64,000 nt of DNA from Cellvibrionales bacterium UBA7375 (lineage in GTDB: Bacteria > Pseudomonadota > Gammaproteobacteria > Pseudomonadales > Porticoccaceae): NCBI GenBank assembly GCA_949487135.1, contig CATAJQ010000047.1, positions 1 through 64,000 on the forward strand, written 5' to 3'. Shown piece by piece: positions 47,094 through 55,369 of this stretch. Below the pieces are notes generated by a model. That model was not told where the DNA came from. It searched no databases and saw only the letters and a program-made list of their open reading frames with translations. How positions within the stretch are numbered: position 1 is the first letter of the stretch; each line of letters begins with the position of its first letter. A program made the position numbers and the translations under genes.

Positions 47094-48120
47094 ATTTGGT
47101 GTCCGCTGTTTGGGGTTGAATATGTCGCGCCCACTGACGTTTAACATATTGTAAAAATTTTGTGCTCCATGAGCATTGTGCTGAGCCATTTTCTTGCCAG
47201 TAAAGCACAAATTCAGGGATTAGTCTTTCAGCAAAACTACGTTCAATATTAGCCATCTGTAAAACATCGTAGACAGATTCATTAGGCTTCCAAGACTCAC
47301 TCATTGTTTTGGGTGTTTTGTCTTGATTCATCATACCGTTAAAGAACTGCCATTGGCGGCGAACATGCTGTACAAATTTTGAGTCCCAGGTGCTGGAAAC
47401 TTCGCCAGTACCACGCCAATAGAGTATAAATTCTGGAATGGCATCTTCAATAAAATTGCTATTGATAGCGCCCTGCTTAGATAGAATATTGAGTGCATCC
47501 TGTGAGGGGTACCAGTCACTCGCCATCGGTAATTGTTTATTCTTGCGATGGCTGTCAGCCTCGGCTTGCTGCCACTGTCGCCACACTTCTTTAATGTACT
47601 TTGCTTCCCAACTGTGGCGCGGAATATTTCTCTCGCGCCAATAGGCCACAAATTGCGGAATTTGTTGCTGAGCAAATTCGTTGGTCACTCCTAACTGGGC
47701 AAGTTGTCGCAAGCAATCTTCACTGGGCTGCCAACTACTGCCAATAGTTTTTGCTGAATTTGCCTTGGGCGCTGTTTGAGCAGACCTATTGCTGACTCGA
47801 GAGCTACTTGAGGCTGCGCTGTTCTCATTAAAAGCAAAGCGAAATTCTTGATTGGTCTGAAAAGCACCGCCACCAACGAGTAAAAGCCCTTTTTCATGCA
47901 GGCTAGCCGTTAGTCGTCGAATATCTTGCTCATTCCAGAAGGGGCTTAACTCTAGCAACTTCTGACCGGGTATGGATGTCCAAGCAAAGCCACTGCTGGC
48001 TACCTGCTCAGAATGACTAGCGCATTCTTGCAGAATTTGCAGCAGTATCGCTTCCTCTAAACCTAAAGTAGCGGCTAAAGTTGGCGAAAAAATAATTGAT
48101 TTTTCGGGTATTAATGACAT
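47005..48120 (-). CDS. DnaT-like protein with three tandem ssDNA-binding domains
   Basis: 371 residues. An N-terminal winged-helix-like domain (about 1-95; PEKSIIFSPTLAATLGLEEA, FWNEQDIRRLTASLHEKGLL) is followed by a serine-rich linker and three copies of a DnaT C-terminal-type domain at about 128-184, 201-258 and 275-331. Each copy has W-x-P-S/N near its start, IPxFVxYW in the middle, then SW-x-x-K and QW at the end. E. coli DnaT has one such domain and acts in PriA restart. The gene overlaps the lambda P-like gene and is divergent from radA; a LexA box lies 101 nt upstream. Confidence 0.8.
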   Translation of the reverse strand: MSLIPEKSIIFSPTLAATLGLEEAILLQILQECASHSEQVASSGFAWTSIPGQKLLELSPFWNEQDIRRLTASLHEKGLLLVGGGAFQTNQEFRFAFNENSAASSSSRVSNRSAQTAPKANSAKTIGSSWQPSEDCLRQLAQLGVTNEFAQQQIPQFVAYWRERNIPRHSWEAKYIKEVWRQWQQAEADSHRKNKQLPMASDWYPSQDALNILSKQGAINSNFIEDAIPEFILYWRGTGEVSSTWDSKFVQHVRRQWQFFNGMMNQDKTPKTMSESWKPNESVYDVLQMANIERSFAERLIPEFVLYWQENGSAQCSWSTKFLQYVKRQWARHIQPQTADTKYGKQQGSGSTGRIRDRNIIDALSDRSWAS

Positions 48121-48221
48121 GTCGTTACTTTATCAGAAACATTCCGAATGAACGAGAAAATAGTCTCTTTGACGGCGAATGGTTTTGTAAAATTGAGATT
48201 GAAAATAGCCTCTGTTTAAGT

Positions 48222-48241
48222 TACTGTATATAAAAACAGTA
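48222..48241. promoter_or_regulatory. LexA (SOS) box between the dnaT-like gene and radA
   Basis: TACTGTATATAAAAACAGTA contains CTGT-N8-ACAG with an AT-rich core and differs from the E. coli consensus TACTGTATATATATACAGTA at two positions. It ends 14 nt before the radA start codon and lies 101 nt before the dnaT-like start. A TTGAAA (48199-48204) spaced 17 nt from the box could be the -35 of a radA promoter whose -10 region the box would cover. Confidence 0.85.
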
Positions 48242-48255
48242 ATGGAGATAGGCGG

Positions 48256-49626
48256 TTGTCTACTAAAACCAAAACAGCTTATGTATGCAGCGACTGTGGT
48301 TCTGAGTACAGAAAGTGGCAAGGGCAGTGTAATGATTGCAAGGCTTGGAATACCCTAACTGAGGTTCGTCTGGGAAGCGCGACGCGTTCATCGTCCATTT
48401 CGCGCACTGGTTTTGCAGCTGCGGTTGATGGTCAGGTTAAAACCCTGTCTGAAATAACCCTAGATGAAATCCCTAGAATAAGCACTTCCGTAGGTGAGTT
48501 AGATTTGGTTTTAGGCGGCGGGCTTGTGCCGGGTTCTGTGATTCTGGTCGGGGGTGAGCCGGGCGCTGGTAAGAGCACATTGCTATTACAAACCCTTTGT
48601 AAGTTAGCAAATACAGAGTCGGCGTTGTATATCACCGGTGAAGAATCTCCTCAGCAGGTAGCGATGCGTGCTTCACGTCTGCAGTTACCCACGGATAAAC
48701 TAGAAATTATGGCGGAAACCTCGGTTGAAACTGTGTGTGCCGTTGCTCAGCAGAGGAAGCCAAAAATTATGGTGATTGATTCCATTCAAGTGATGCATAT
48801 GGAAGTGGTAACCTCGGCACCGGGAAGTGTTTCCCAAGTACGAGAAAGTGCCTCGATGCTAGTGCGCTACGCCAAGCAGACCAATACAGTGTTGATTTTG
48901 GTCGGCCATGTAACCAAAGATGGTTCACTGGCAGGTCCTAAAGTATTGGAGCATATGATTGACTGCTCGCTGATGCTAGAGGGCAACAGTGACAGTCACT
49001 TTAGAACTCTGCGCAGTCATAAAAATCGCTTTGGTGCGGTCAATGAGTTGGGGGTTTTTGCCATGACCGATAAGGGTTTGGTTGAAGTCGCTAACCCCTC
49101 GGCAATATTTCTTCAGCGCGGTGAAGATATTTCATCCGGCAGTGTAGTGATGGTAGTTTGGGAGGGTACGCGCCCACTATTAGTTGAATTACAGGCGTTA
49201 GTGGATGATAGTCATTTGGGCAATCCGCGCCGAGTCACTGTGGGTTTGGACCATAATCGACTGTCTATGTTGCTCGCCGTACTGCATAGGCATGGCGGGA
49301 TTATGGCTGGCGATCAAGATGTTTTCGTCAATGTAGTCGGTGGCGTTAAAGTTTTGGAAACCAGTGCCGATTTAGCGCTGATAATGGCGGTTATATCTAG
49401 CTTTAGAGATAAACCCCTGCCCGATGACTTGGTGGTGTTTGGCGAAGTGGGTCTTGCCGGTGAAATTCGCCCAGTGGCCAATGGTCAGGAACGTCTTCGC
49501 GAAGCGGCTAAGCATGGGTTTAAGCACGCCATAGTGCCTGCGGGCAATAAGCCCAAACAGCCGATTAAAGGTATGAGGGTAACTGCTGTGCGAAATGTGA
49601 CTCAAGCCCTTGAGGCCCTATCTTAA
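48256..49626 (+). CDS. radA: DNA repair protein RadA
   Basis: 456 residues. RadA (Sms) is a RecA-like ATPase that drives branch migration in recombinational repair. A zinc finger (C11, C14, C25, C28) is followed by Walker A GGEPGAGKSTLLLQ, the RadA-specific motif HKNRFGAVNELGVF, and a Lon-protease-like C-terminal domain (DVFVNVVGGVKV, FGEVGLAGEIRPV). The start is TTG 48256 with GGAG 8 nt upstream; no in-frame ATG precedes the zinc finger. The LexA box just upstream suggests SOS control, unlike the E. coli gene. Confidence 0.97.
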   Translation: MSTKTKTAYVCSDCGSEYRKWQGQCNDCKAWNTLTEVRLGSATRSSSISRTGFAAAVDGQVKTLSEITLDEIPRISTSVGELDLVLGGGLVPGSVILVGGEPGAGKSTLLLQTLCKLANTESALYITGEESPQQVAMRASRLQLPTDKLEIMAETSVETVCAVAQQRKPKIMVIDSIQVMHMEVVTSAPGSVSQVRESASMLVRYAKQTNTVLILVGHVTKDGSLAGPKVLEHMIDCSLMLEGNSDSHFRTLRSHKNRFGAVNELGVFAMTDKGLVEVANPSAIFLQRGEDISSGSVVMVVWEGTRPLLVELQALVDDSHLGNPRRVTVGLDHNRLSMLLAVLHRHGGIMAGDQDVFVNVVGGVKVLETSADLALIMAVISSFRDKPLPDDLVVFGEVGLAGEIRPVANGQERLREAAKHGFKHAIVPAGNKPKQPIKGMRVTAVRNVTQALEALS

Positions 49627-49681
49627 TTTATTAAGTGTTTAATTAATCAGTGCACTGTGTTTAAATCTCACCTTGCTTCGG

Positions 49682-49904
49682 CAACAGGTTCTCTTTTGAT
49701 TTTATTTCTCAAGTCAAAGAGTGAAACGGGAAATCGGTGCGCTTAGTTCTTTTTAGTTTTCAAGAGTATAAGTTATTCCGATACTGCCCCCGCAACGGTA
49801 GGTAAGAATGGTAGGTTGTAAAACCACTGTGCTCAAATCAGGCATGGGAAGGTAACCTAGCAGAGCATAATCGCTCACTTACAAGTCCGGAGACCGGCCT
49901 GTCG
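49682..49904 (+). ncRNA. Cobalamin riboswitch
   Basis: The 395-nt gap between radA and btuB holds this aptamer. Recognised parts are GCCCCCGCAACGGTA (about 49786-49800), the GGCATGGGAAGGTAACC region, and the B12 box AAGTCCGGAGACCGGCC (49883-49899). ACAGG (49684-49688) pairs with CCTGT (49898-49902) to close P1. Downstream to 50021, CGGGGT/ACCCCG and GACAG/CTGTC inverted repeats form a likely expression platform before the btuB ribosome binding site. It should repress btuB, and probably the following genes, when adenosylcobalamin or a related corrinoid is plentiful. Confidence 0.92.
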
Positions 49905-50021
49905 CTTTGCAGACAAACCGCGGGGTGCGGTATTGCGCTGATCGACAGTCTTTTGCTGTCCTTTTGCCTGTGTGTACCCCGTGAAAATAAAATAATTATG
50001 CTCGGGTGAGAGCAGGATCTT

Positions 50022-51917
50022 ATGATGAAAAAATTAATAAATTTAAACCTAGGGTTATGCCTAGTCCCTTTTTTTGCGCTTTCTTCGGTTAATGCTGAAG
50101 AAGTTCAAGATGTTGAAAATATTATTGTTACTGAAAGTAGAATTCCTACCATTGTTTCAGAAAGTTTAAGCGCAATTTCCATTATTACAAAAGAAGATAT
50201 TGAGAGATATCAGGCATCTGACTTATATGATTTGATGGCTAGGTTACCTGGGGTTTCAATGTTGCGAAATGGCGCGCGTGGCTCTGCAACCAGTCTGTCT
50301 ATTAGAGGGAATCAAGGCGATCACTCCCTATTTTTGGTCGATGGTGTACGCATTGGTAGTGCAACCCTAGGAAGTGCAACCCTCGCCTTAATCAATACTA
50401 ATTCTATTGAACGTATTGAGGTTGTTCGCGGTCCAAAATCCAATCTATATGGTGCTGACGCAATTGGTGGTGTGGTTAATATTATTACCCGTGATGCCGC
50501 TGATATGGATTCATTGCAGGTTAAAACATCAGTAGGTAGCAATGGCACTAAAGAAACAACGTTATCTGCAGGAACAACTCAGGGCAAAAGTAGTTATTCC
50601 GCGGTATTTAATGCCTATGAAACAGATGGCATTGATAGTACCTATGATACTTCTTTTCTTCACGGTGACGATGATGGCCACGAAAATGACAGTATTGCTC
50701 TTCGTTATGGTTATGAAATCAATGATGATGCCAAGTTAAGCCTGTCATATAACAGTAATGATTCATCAACCGATTATGATTCTGGGTGTTCGAAGTGGGA
50801 GGAAGTTTCTGGTGTTTGGGTTCAAGAACAGTTTGAATGCTATATCTATAACGAAACTAAAATAACATCCCTATCATCCTCATTGGATCTTGATGTTACT
50901 GATCGCTGGTCTACTAATTTTCAGCTTGGTAGAAGTACAGATAATGCAGAAGAGTTATCGCCCAATGTTGATTTAGCAGATTTTTCTTTAGATGGAATCT
51001 TTAACACAACCAAGACTGAAGCCACATGGTTTAATGCAATTGAGCTCGAAGCAGATACTATATTATCTCTAGGTTTAGATTATCAAAAAGATGAGATTGA
51101 TAGTTCTAATGCTTATGATATTACCAGTAGAGACAATAAAGCGGCCTTCCTTCAATACAAATTCAAATCAGAAGGTGCAGATGTTAGTTTTGGTGCCCGA
51201 AGAGATGATAATGAGCAGTTTGGCGCACATACCACAACTTCATTTATGGCGGGACAAAATGTTACTGATAATATGCGTTTAAATTTCTCATATGGGGAAG
51301 GATTTAAGGCGCCAACCTTTAATGATCTTTATTATCCAGGTTCCGGTAATCCTAATTTCGTGCCTGAGCAGTCAAAAAATATTGAGCTTGGTTTTAATGC
51401 CAATTGGGGTGATTCAGTTGCAAATGTAACCTTGTTTAATAATCGGTTGGAAAATTTAATTCAGTACAACTTTGCAACATGGTCAACAGATCAAACTGCA
51501 GAAGTTGAAATCACTGGTGTAGAATTATCGTTGGAAACAGAATTGTCTGGGTGGTTAGTTGGATTGTCAGGGACAGTTTTGAATCCGAAAGATAAGTTTA
51601 CAGGAAATCTTTTAAGACGACGCGCGGAGCGATCTGCTTCCTTAGGCGGGGACTATTCTGGAGGTAATTATGGTTTTGGTTTTACTGTTTATAGCCAAAG
51701 TCATACCTTTGATAATGCTGCTAATACAGTCCGCTTTGGTGGCTATACTACTCTTGCTTTGCGTGCACACTTTGATCTGAGCGATAACTGGAAAGTTAAA
51801 GTTAATGCAAATAACTTAACGGATAAAGAATATGTTACAGCCAGTGGATTCTTGGGTAATTACCGATCTATGGGTCGAGAGTTGTTATTCACCCTAGCCT
51901 ATACGCCAAGTTTTTAA
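50022..51917 (+). CDS. btuB: TonB-dependent vitamin B12 receptor BtuB
   Basis: 631 residues. Signal peptide (about 1-26, ending VNAEE), a TonB box (ENIIVTES), a plug domain (about 45-150, with GSATSLSIRGNQGDHSLFLVDG and YGADAIGGVVNIIT), and a beta-barrel ending in an aromatic residue (YTPSF). The family is ambiguous by sequence alone, but the cobalamin riboswitch directly upstream and the B12 transport genes behind it make corrinoid the substrate. ATG 50022 or 50025 may be used; AGGAT is the ribosome binding site. Confidence 0.94.
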   Translation: MMKKLINLNLGLCLVPFFALSSVNAEEVQDVENIIVTESRIPTIVSESLSAISIITKEDIERYQASDLYDLMARLPGVSMLRNGARGSATSLSIRGNQGDHSLFLVDGVRIGSATLGSATLALINTNSIERIEVVRGPKSNLYGADAIGGVVNIITRDAADMDSLQVKTSVGSNGTKETTLSAGTTQGKSSYSAVFNAYETDGIDSTYDTSFLHGDDDGHENDSIALRYGYEINDDAKLSLSYNSNDSSTDYDSGCSKWEEVSGVWVQEQFECYIYNETKITSLSSSLDLDVTDRWSTNFQLGRSTDNAEELSPNVDLADFSLDGIFNTTKTEATWFNAIELEADTILSLGLDYQKDEIDSSNAYDITSRDNKAAFLQYKFKSEGADVSFGARRDDNEQFGAHTTTSFMAGQNVTDNMRLNFSYGEGFKAPTFNDLYYPGSGNPNFVPEQSKNIELGFNANWGDSVANVTLFNNRLENLIQYNFATWSTDQTAEVEITGVELSLETELSGWLVGLSGTVLNPKDKFTGNLLRRRAERSASLGGDYSGGNYGFGFTVYSQSHTFDNAANTVRFGGYTTLALRAHFDLSDNWKVKVNANNLTDKEYVTASGFLGNYRSMGRELLFTLAYTPSF

Positions 51918-51958
51918 TTAATCCTATGGCTTGTTTTAAAATATAGCTTGAGGAGCTT

Positions 51959-52570
51959 ATGGAAAATACAGCGAAAAATAATGATGTACATAAAAACAAG
52001 ATGCAGAAGCTTAAAGAGAATATAGATGCCTCTATTGAGTCTGCTTCACTGGAGCGTGGTGTGTGTATTTTACTAACCGGCAATGGCAAGGGTAAAACCA
52101 GCTCTGCTTTTGGTATGGTGATGCGTGCACTGGGTTATGGACACAAAGTCGCTGTAGTGCAGTTTATTAAGGGTGAGCAACTTTCTGGTGAAGAGCTTTA
52201 CCTGCGGGATCAATGCCCGCAGGTAAAGTTTTATCAGATGGGTACCGGTTTTACTTGGGATACTCAGGATCGCTCGGCTGATATAGCGGCTGCGGAAAAA
52301 ACCTGGGCGGTAGCAGAACAGGCTCTGGCTGATGAGCAGTATGACTTGGTTGTATTGGATGAGTTGACCTATATGCTGAGCTTTAAATACCTCGATAAAC
52401 AGCGAGTTTTAAGCGCGATACAGAATCGTCCCTACGAGCAATCACTGGTAGTTACTGGTCGCGGTGGTGGTAGTGAGTTGGCAGAGTTGGCTGATACGGT
52501 ATCAGAGGTTAAAGAAATTAAGCATGCCTACAACGAAGGTATAATGGCGCGCAAAGGTGTGGATTTCTAA
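51959..52570 (+). CDS. cobO: Corrinoid adenosyltransferase (CobO/BtuR type)
   Basis: 203 residues. It transfers the adenosyl group of ATP to cob(I)alamin or cobinamide. The P-loop is GNGKGKTS (41-48), and MRALGYGHKVAVVQFIKG, YDLVVLDELTYML and VVTGRGGGSELAELADTVSE are typical of the family. A GAGGAG site precedes the ATG. Standing between btuB and btuC under the riboswitch, it activates imported corrinoid; no other cobalamin synthesis genes are seen here. Confidence 0.96.
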   Translation: MENTAKNNDVHKNKMQKLKENIDASIESASLERGVCILLTGNGKGKTSSAFGMVMRALGYGHKVAVVQFIKGEQLSGEELYLRDQCPQVKFYQMGTGFTWDTQDRSADIAAAEKTWAVAEQALADEQYDLVVLDELTYMLSFKYLDKQRVLSAIQNRPYEQSLVVTGRGGGSELAELADTVSEVKEIKHAYNEGIMARKGVDF

Positions 52571-53599
52571 TTGCGTTACTTAGCGGCCGCCAAGCTCGTT
52601 TGGTGTCTGGCATTATTGATGCCAGCGGTGGCGGTTGTCTCTTTATCGATGGGTACGGTCAGTATTCCATTTACACAGATTATACAAACGCTTTTCGCCA
52701 CTATGGGTGGCGGCATTGAAAACACTCAAACCTCCAGTATTGTTTTAGATATTCGCTTGCCGCGAATTATTTTGGCATTGCTAGTGGGCGCTGTATTGGC
52801 AGTACTGGGTACGGTGATGCAGGGCTTATTCCGCAATCCCTTGGCCGACCCCTCACTCATTGGTGTGTCCGGTGGTGCGTCGGTTGGCGCTAGCGTAGTT
52901 ATTGTTTTGGTCGGTGGATCTGTAGCTTCGCCGTTAGCCGGTTTATCGCTGATTTCTTTTGGCGCCTTTATCGGCGGGGTTATTTCTACTCTGGTTGTCT
53001 ATCGCGTCGCTACTTCCGGTATGGGTACTTCGGTCACAACCATGTTGTTGGCCGGTATTGCTATTGGTGCAATTGCCGGTGCTTTTAATAGTTTATTAAG
53101 TTATTTTTCGGATAATCAAATGCTGCGCCAAATTAGTGTTTGGCAAATGGGTAATCTAGGCGGCGCTAACTGGCTTAAGGTGAGTATTATGCTTGCTGTG
53201 GCGGCTATTTTGGCAGCAGTTTTACCGATACAGGCTAAGTCACTAAATGCGCTGTTACTGGGGGAGTCTGAGGCGCGTCATCTGGGTGTAGATGTTCAAA
53301 GAATAAAGCGCAAATTTATCTTTCTAACCGCATTGGGTGTTGGTGTTAGTGTCGCGCTTGCCGGGCTTATTGGTTTTGTTGGACTGATTATCCCGCATAT
53401 GGTGAGGCTACTGATTGGCCCAGATCATAGATGGCTATTGCCTGCCACAGCCCTTGCTGGGGCTAGTCTTTTGATGATTGCTGATAGTATTGCCCGGGTT
53501 GTGGTATTACCAGCAGAATTGCCCACAGGCATTTTGACCGCGCTGTTAGGTGCGCCATTCTTTATTGGTTTGTTAATTCGTCAGCGCGGGGAGTTTTAG
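52571..53599 (+). CDS. btuC: Vitamin B12 ABC transporter permease
   Basis: 342 residues starting at TTG 52571 immediately after the cobO stop; a later ATG (52619) would remove part of the first membrane segment. FecCD family with about ten membrane segments. Typical sequences are RLPRIILALLVGAVLAVLGT, NPLADPSLIGVSGGASVGA, GEARHLGV-like ESEARHLGVDV, and GLIGFVGLIIPHMVRLLIGPDHR. Family members carry heme, siderophores or B12; context indicates B12. Confidence 0.9.
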   Translation: MRYLAAAKLVWCLALLMPAVAVVSLSMGTVSIPFTQIIQTLFATMGGGIENTQTSSIVLDIRLPRIILALLVGAVLAVLGTVMQGLFRNPLADPSLIGVSGGASVGASVVIVLVGGSVASPLAGLSLISFGAFIGGVISTLVVYRVATSGMGTSVTTMLLAGIAIGAIAGAFNSLLSYFSDNQMLRQISVWQMGNLGGANWLKVSIMLAVAAILAAVLPIQAKSLNALLLGESEARHLGVDVQRIKRKFIFLTALGVGVSVALAGLIGFVGLIIPHMVRLLIGPDHRWLLPATALAGASLLMIADSIARVVVLPAELPTGILTALLGAPFFIGLLIRQRGEF

Positions 53600-53601
53600 T
53601 G

Positions 53602-54375
53602 ATGTCGATAGTGGCTGACAATATCTCTTTGCATCTGGCGGGTTTCGATTTGTTGCGCAATATTAATTTATCGGTAGAGGCGGGGCAGGTGACGGTTCTT
53701 GTCGGCCCAAATGGCGCGGGTAAATCTAGCTTACTCAAGGTTTTAACCGGTGAGTTAAACCCATCTCAGGGGGCTGTATGGTTAAACCAGCGTAAATTAT
53801 CTCAATGGGCTATTCAGGACAAGGCCAATGTGCTGGCAGTATTGCCTCAGCATAGCGAGCTGAACTTCCCGTTTACCGCCAACGAAGTTGTTAGTCTTGG
53901 TTGTATTCCTCACACAACCGGTTATGCAGTGGATCAAAAAATTATCGCTGATGCATTGCAGATGGTGGATGCCAATTACCTTGAGCAACGACTCTATACG
54001 CAAATGTCGGGTGGTGAAAAGCAGCGTGTTCAGTTAGCCCGTGTGCTTGCTCAGATCTGGTGTCCTAATTCATTAGGAGAGCAATTCCTGGTGCTCGATG
54101 AGCCCACAGCGGCCTTTGATCTAGCCCATCAGCAGATGACATTAGATATTGTAAAACAGTTTTCACAGCGCGGTGTCGGCGTATTTATGGTGGTACATGA
54201 TCTTAATCTGGCGGCTCGATGTGCGGATAATCTGGTAGTGGTTAATGGTGGCGTTATTGAAGCTTTCGGCAGTCCGGACAAAATATTAACAGAGCAGTTA
54301 GTCGAAAAAGTGTTTGAGGTAAAAGCAACTATTTCAAGTCATCCAACGGCCAATACGCCATTGGTGATTACCTAA
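53602..54375 (+). CDS. btuD: Vitamin B12 ABC transporter ATP-binding protein
   Basis: 257 residues from ATG 53602, 8 nt after GGGGAG; GTG 53599 is an alternative. Walker A GPNGAGKS (35-42), signature MSGGEKQRVQLARVLAQIW, Walker B FLVLDEPTAAFDLAHQ, and the switch histidine in VVHDLNLAARC. The signature region resembles HmuV heme ATPases more than E. coli BtuD, so a heme role would be possible from this gene alone. The riboswitch, btuB, cobO and btuF favour B12. Confidence 0.85.
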   Translation: MSIVADNISLHLAGFDLLRNINLSVEAGQVTVLVGPNGAGKSSLLKVLTGELNPSQGAVWLNQRKLSQWAIQDKANVLAVLPQHSELNFPFTANEVVSLGCIPHTTGYAVDQKIIADALQMVDANYLEQRLYTQMSGGEKQRVQLARVLAQIWCPNSLGEQFLVLDEPTAAFDLAHQQMTLDIVKQFSQRGVGVFMVVHDLNLAARCADNLVVVNGGVIEAFGSPDKILTEQLVEKVFEVKATISSHPTANTPLVIT

Positions 54376-55262
54376 TGTTGCCAAGACTTTTAGCAATATT
54401 TTTTATTATTTTCGCCCATAGCAGCATAGCCGCTATTGATGTAGTTGATGATAATGGCGATAAATTGACTATTGCTAATGCAGCCCATCGAATTATCAGT
54501 CTATCGCCCAATACCACCGAAATATTATTTCATATTGGCGCTGGAGAAAAAATTGTTGGTGCGGACGAATATAGTAATTATCCGCAAGCGGCCAACAAAA
54601 TTGTAAGAGTTAATAATCATGCCGCGGCAAATTATGAATTAATCTTATCGCTTAAGCCCGATCTGGTCATTGCTTGGCAGTCAGGTAATGGTGAAAAAAT
54701 TATCAGCCGAATAAGAGAATTAAATATTCCGGTATTTGTGGTCGAAACTGCAAGCCTAGAAGATATTCCAAATTTATACCGCCGTTTAGGTCAGCTTTCG
54801 GGGTATGCTGCGCAAGCCAACACGCAGGCTGAAAGATTTTCGCAGCGTTTAAATCAGTTGCGTAAAAGTTTTAGTTCAAGACAAGCTGTTCGCGTGTTTT
54901 ATCAAATCTGGAATGAGCCTTTAATGACGCTAAACGGTGATCATATGGTGACGGATATGATTGAATTATGCGGCGGTGTTAATGTCTTTGCTGATGCAGC
55001 CGCACTGGTGCCCTTCGTGAATATTGAATCTGTTGTGGCGGCTAATCCGCAGATTATTATCTCAGGTGGTAAGAATAAAACAGACTTATTGGACTCAGGG
55101 TTTTGGCGCAAATGGTCCGGTATATCAGCAGTTAAAAACCAGCATTTATATGCTATTCCTTCAGATTTACTTCAGCGACATTCTGATCGAATTCTCGATG
55201 GCGCCCGCTTGATGTGTGAGTATGTTGATCTAGTTAGGTCGCTGAATATAACTGAAAATTAA
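54375..55262 (+). CDS. btuF: Periplasmic B12-binding protein BtuF
   Basis: 295 residues. Signal peptide to about residue 19 (LLAIFFIIFAHSSIAA), then a class III binding protein: RIISLSPNTTEILFHIGAGEKIVGADEYSNYP is the BtuF-type first lobe, followed by the long connecting helix and a second lobe with WNEPLMTLNGDHMVTDMIELCGG. It feeds BtuC/BtuD. The ATG shares one base with the btuD stop. Last gene of the B12 operon. Confidence 0.92.
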   Translation: MLPRLLAIFFIIFAHSSIAAIDVVDDNGDKLTIANAAHRIISLSPNTTEILFHIGAGEKIVGADEYSNYPQAANKIVRVNNHAAANYELILSLKPDLVIAWQSGNGEKIISRIRELNIPVFVVETASLEDIPNLYRRLGQLSGYAAQANTQAERFSQRLNQLRKSFSSRQAVRVFYQIWNEPLMTLNGDHMVTDMIELCGGVNVFADAAALVPFVNIESVVAANPQIIISGGKNKTDLLDSGFWRKWSGISAVKNQHLYAIPSDLLQRHSDRILDGARLMCEYVDLVRSLNITEN

Positions 55263-55278
55263 ATATTAATAGATATAA

Positions 55279-55308
55279 AAAAGCCGCTGACTTAGTCAGC
55301 GGCTTTGA
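55279..55308. terminator. Bidirectional terminator between btuF and amt
   Basis: An 11-bp perfect stem AAGCCGCTGAC/GTCAGCGGCTT with a 3-nt loop. The T-run is longer on the minus strand (GGCTTTTTTAT), so it terminates amt best and also serves btuF. Confidence 0.85.
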
Positions 55309-55369
55309 GTGCCTTTAGTATTTTATTTTTTAAGGCAGCGTTTTTTCATTCGCTTTATTCTTTTTGTTG

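Noticed and set aside
46428..49626. Prophage remnant containing the DnaT-like and P-like genes
   Set aside because: No integrase, structural phage gene, att-like repeat or composition break was seen; flanks are core genes.
50360..50392. Tandem duplication in btuB (GSATLGSATL)
   Set aside because: Two similar 15-bp units encode a segment of the plug loop that varies widely in the family; not a meaningful repeat.
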